The notes beneath the pieces are model-generated. The model saw nothing but the letters and a program-made list of their open reading frames with translations. It was not told the origin of the DNA and ran no database searches. A program made the position numbers and the translations under genes. A stretch of 5,437 nucleotides of DNA, from NCBI GenBank assembly GCA_035545895.1, contig DASZXJ010000084.1, positions 1-5,437 of the forward strand, written 5' to 3'. This document shows, piece after piece, positions 4,209 to 5,437 of this stretch. The DNA comes from DASZXJ01 sp035545895 (GTDB lineage Bacteria; Planctomycetota; Phycisphaerae; Tepidisphaerales; Tepidisphaeraceae). The stretch's first letter is position 1; each line of letters opens with the position of its first letter.

Positions 4209-5437
4209 TTATCGCGTACCTCCGCGCCGTGCGGCGCGAGCGGCGGCGGCGTCCTGCTGCGCCTTGACGCGCGCGTCGATCGCATCCTGGCGCGCTTTGG
4301 CTCGAGCGGCAGCTGCATCTTCGCGTGCTTTTTGGGCGTCGGCCGCCTGCTTGGCGCGGAGAGCTTCCGCATCGGCCTTGGACTTGGCTGCATCTGCGGC
4401 GGCTTTTTCTTCAGCGGCTTTTACATCTGACACGATGCTCGCCAGCGTGGTATTCGCATCCGGAGTCACGCGAAGCCGCTTGACGCCCTCGGGCGCGATG
4501 ACGAGATAAGTGAGCACTCCATCGGGCGCGATTTCCCACGATTCGGGCATCTGCTCAAACGCCGCGTTCGCGTCGCCGTTCCATTTGCCGATGGCTTTGC
4601 CGTCAACATACAACACGCTTTGCCGAGGCGGCTGCACTGATTGATTCACCTCGACCGTACTCCAGTAAATATGATTGCTGTCGGGGCTGAACACCGGCGT
4701 GCGAACAAACCGGCCAACCTGCCTGTAAATCACCTGGCCATCGACAAACAAACCGTTTTGCCGGTCGCGAATACGCTGGCCAATCAATCGCACGTGTTTG
4801 CCATCCGGGGTAAACAGAATATCGTTGGCAATGATTTCTTTCTGGGGCGTTCCATCGATGATGTGCTGTGCATCGTCGCCCCCCTGCGTGCCGCCAAGGA
4901 ACGCAAAGTGCGAACCATCGGCACTAAAGCCGATCGATCCGACATCACGCAACTGCCCGACGACCTTGCCATCCACGACCTGCGACAGACTCAACCGATT
5001 GGCGCCGCCAATGTATGCCAAGTGCGCGCCGGCGGGGCTGAAAATCGGCTTGGTAAAGATCATGTCATACGGGCTGGATTCAGCGCCATCGGTGATGACG
5101 AACTGCTTGCTCGCGTTGCTGGCGATGTAGGCGTATTTGGTGGAATCGGCTGAGAAGCCAAAGTCATCGCCAATTCCCTGATATTCCAGTTCCTTCTTCC
5201 CATCGACAATCATCCATACCGAACCCTGTCCATTGCAGCGGGCCATGTAACGTTTGCCGTCGGGGCTGAAAACGACCTTGTTGATGTTGTTGATGCATTC
5301 GCTGGCATCGATCTTTTTCCCATCGACGACCAGGTAGTACATCGCTCCGCCAGGGTTGGGGCGGGTATTGATGGTGATGATTGTGTTGCCGGCGCGCGGG
5401 GCGAAGACTGCGGTTACGCCATCGCCTTGCGAGCCGG
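4209..5437 (-). CDS. PD40/TolB-like beta-propeller protein with alanine-rich C-terminal helix (5' end outside window)
   Basis: The reading frame stays open to the window edge, so the true start lies beyond it. The Met at 5342 is internal, and 31 further residues upstream keep the repeat pattern. Counting from that Met, FSPDG-type motifs lie at 25, 63, 101, 139, 177, 218 and 271. The first five are exactly 38 residues apart, and one more (FAPRAG) lies upstream. Each is followed or preceded by a (V/I)DG turn, seen at 6, 46, 84, 123, 162, 200 and 246. This is the pattern of PD40/WD40-like propellers as in TolB. Residues about 303-372 form a long Ala, Lys, Arg and Glu-rich helix reminiscent of TolA-type stalks or coiled coils. 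Any signal peptide is out of view. It may be a surface or periplasmic scaffold, but no Tol or Pal genes are seen here. No catalytic motif is visible. The gene converges on the coiled-coil gene, and I find no clear minus-strand terminator after its TAA. Confidence 0.83.
   Translation of the reverse strand, partial: GSQGDGVTAVFAPRAGNTIITINTRPNPGGAMYYLVVDGKKIDASECINNINKVVFSPDGKRYMARCNGQGSVWMIVDGKKELEYQGIGDDFGFSADSTKYAYIASNASKQFVITDGAESSPYDMIFTKPIFSPAGAHLAYIGGANRLSLSQVVDGKVVGQLRDVGSIGFSADGSHFAFLGGTQGGDDAQHIIDGTPQKEIIANDILFTPDGKHVRLIGQRIRDRQNGLFVDGQVIYRQVGRFVRTPVFSPDSNHIYWSTVEVNQSVQPPRQSVLYVDGKAIGKWNGDANAAFEQMPESWEIAPDGVLTYLVIAPEGVKRLRVTPDANTTLASIVSDVKAAEEKAAADAAKSKADAEALRAKQAADAQKAREDAAAARAKARQDAIDARVKAQQDAAAARAARRGGTR

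Noticed and set aside
4022..4393. Minus-strand ORF overlapping the 3' end of the propeller gene
   Set aside because: Its first half is an out-of-frame reading of the alanine-rich tail. The last 60 codons, from an ATG at 4201, have no ribosome site and no recognisable motif.
4209..5342. Propeller gene starting at the Met at 5342
   Set aside because: The frame stays open to the window edge and the 31 upstream residues continue the repeat pattern (a FAPRAG motif), so this Met is internal.
1..5437. CRISPR arrays, tRNA or rRNA genes, insertion sequences or phage genes
   Set aside because: No spaced direct repeats, cloverleaf or rRNA-like segments, or transposase or integrase motifs were seen on either strand.

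Overview
The window looks like an ordinary chromosomal segment of a moderately GC-rich bacterium. I favour Planctomycetota, possibly the Phycisphaerae. The reasons are the style of the small coiled-coil protein, a PD40-type propeller, predicted lipoprotein hydrolases and a GC-rich REP-like palindrome placed after a gene. No single marker gene proves this. I see no rRNA, tRNA, CRISPR array, transposase or phage gene.

Layout. Bases 1-50 hold a nested palindrome (REP-like or terminator-like) downstream of a minus-strand gene pair. Minus strand 99-914 and 925-1707 encode two tandem paralogous lipoproteins with an alpha/beta-hydrolase fold. Each keeps a Ser-Asp-His set, and they are probably translationally coupled. 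Bases 1708-1983 hold no convincing gene. Minus strand 1984-2415 encodes a small protein with two membrane spans. A divergent intergenic region (2416-2534) carries a -10 hexamer that reads well on both strands. Plus strand 2535-3422 is a clear MEMO1/AmmeMemoRadiSam-B protein. It is followed by a tightly packed small ORF (3419-3652) and an 89-residue coiled-coil protein (3654-3923). This plus-strand unit ends at a good intrinsic terminator (3988-4023). Minus strand 4209-5437 is the C-terminal part of a PD40/TolB-like beta-propeller protein with an alanine-rich helical tail. Its start lies outside the window.

How the genes fit together. The two hydrolases almost certainly act as a pair at the cell envelope. 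The MEMO-like gene, the small ORF and the coiled-coil gene form a candidate three-gene operon. Its spacing (a 4-base GTGA overlap, then TGA-T-ATG) is the most distinctive arrangement here, and it lacks the usual AmmeMemoRadiSam partners inside the window. I found no obviously new defence, mobile or biosynthetic system. The MEMO operon with two unexplained small proteins is the best candidate for something undescribed.
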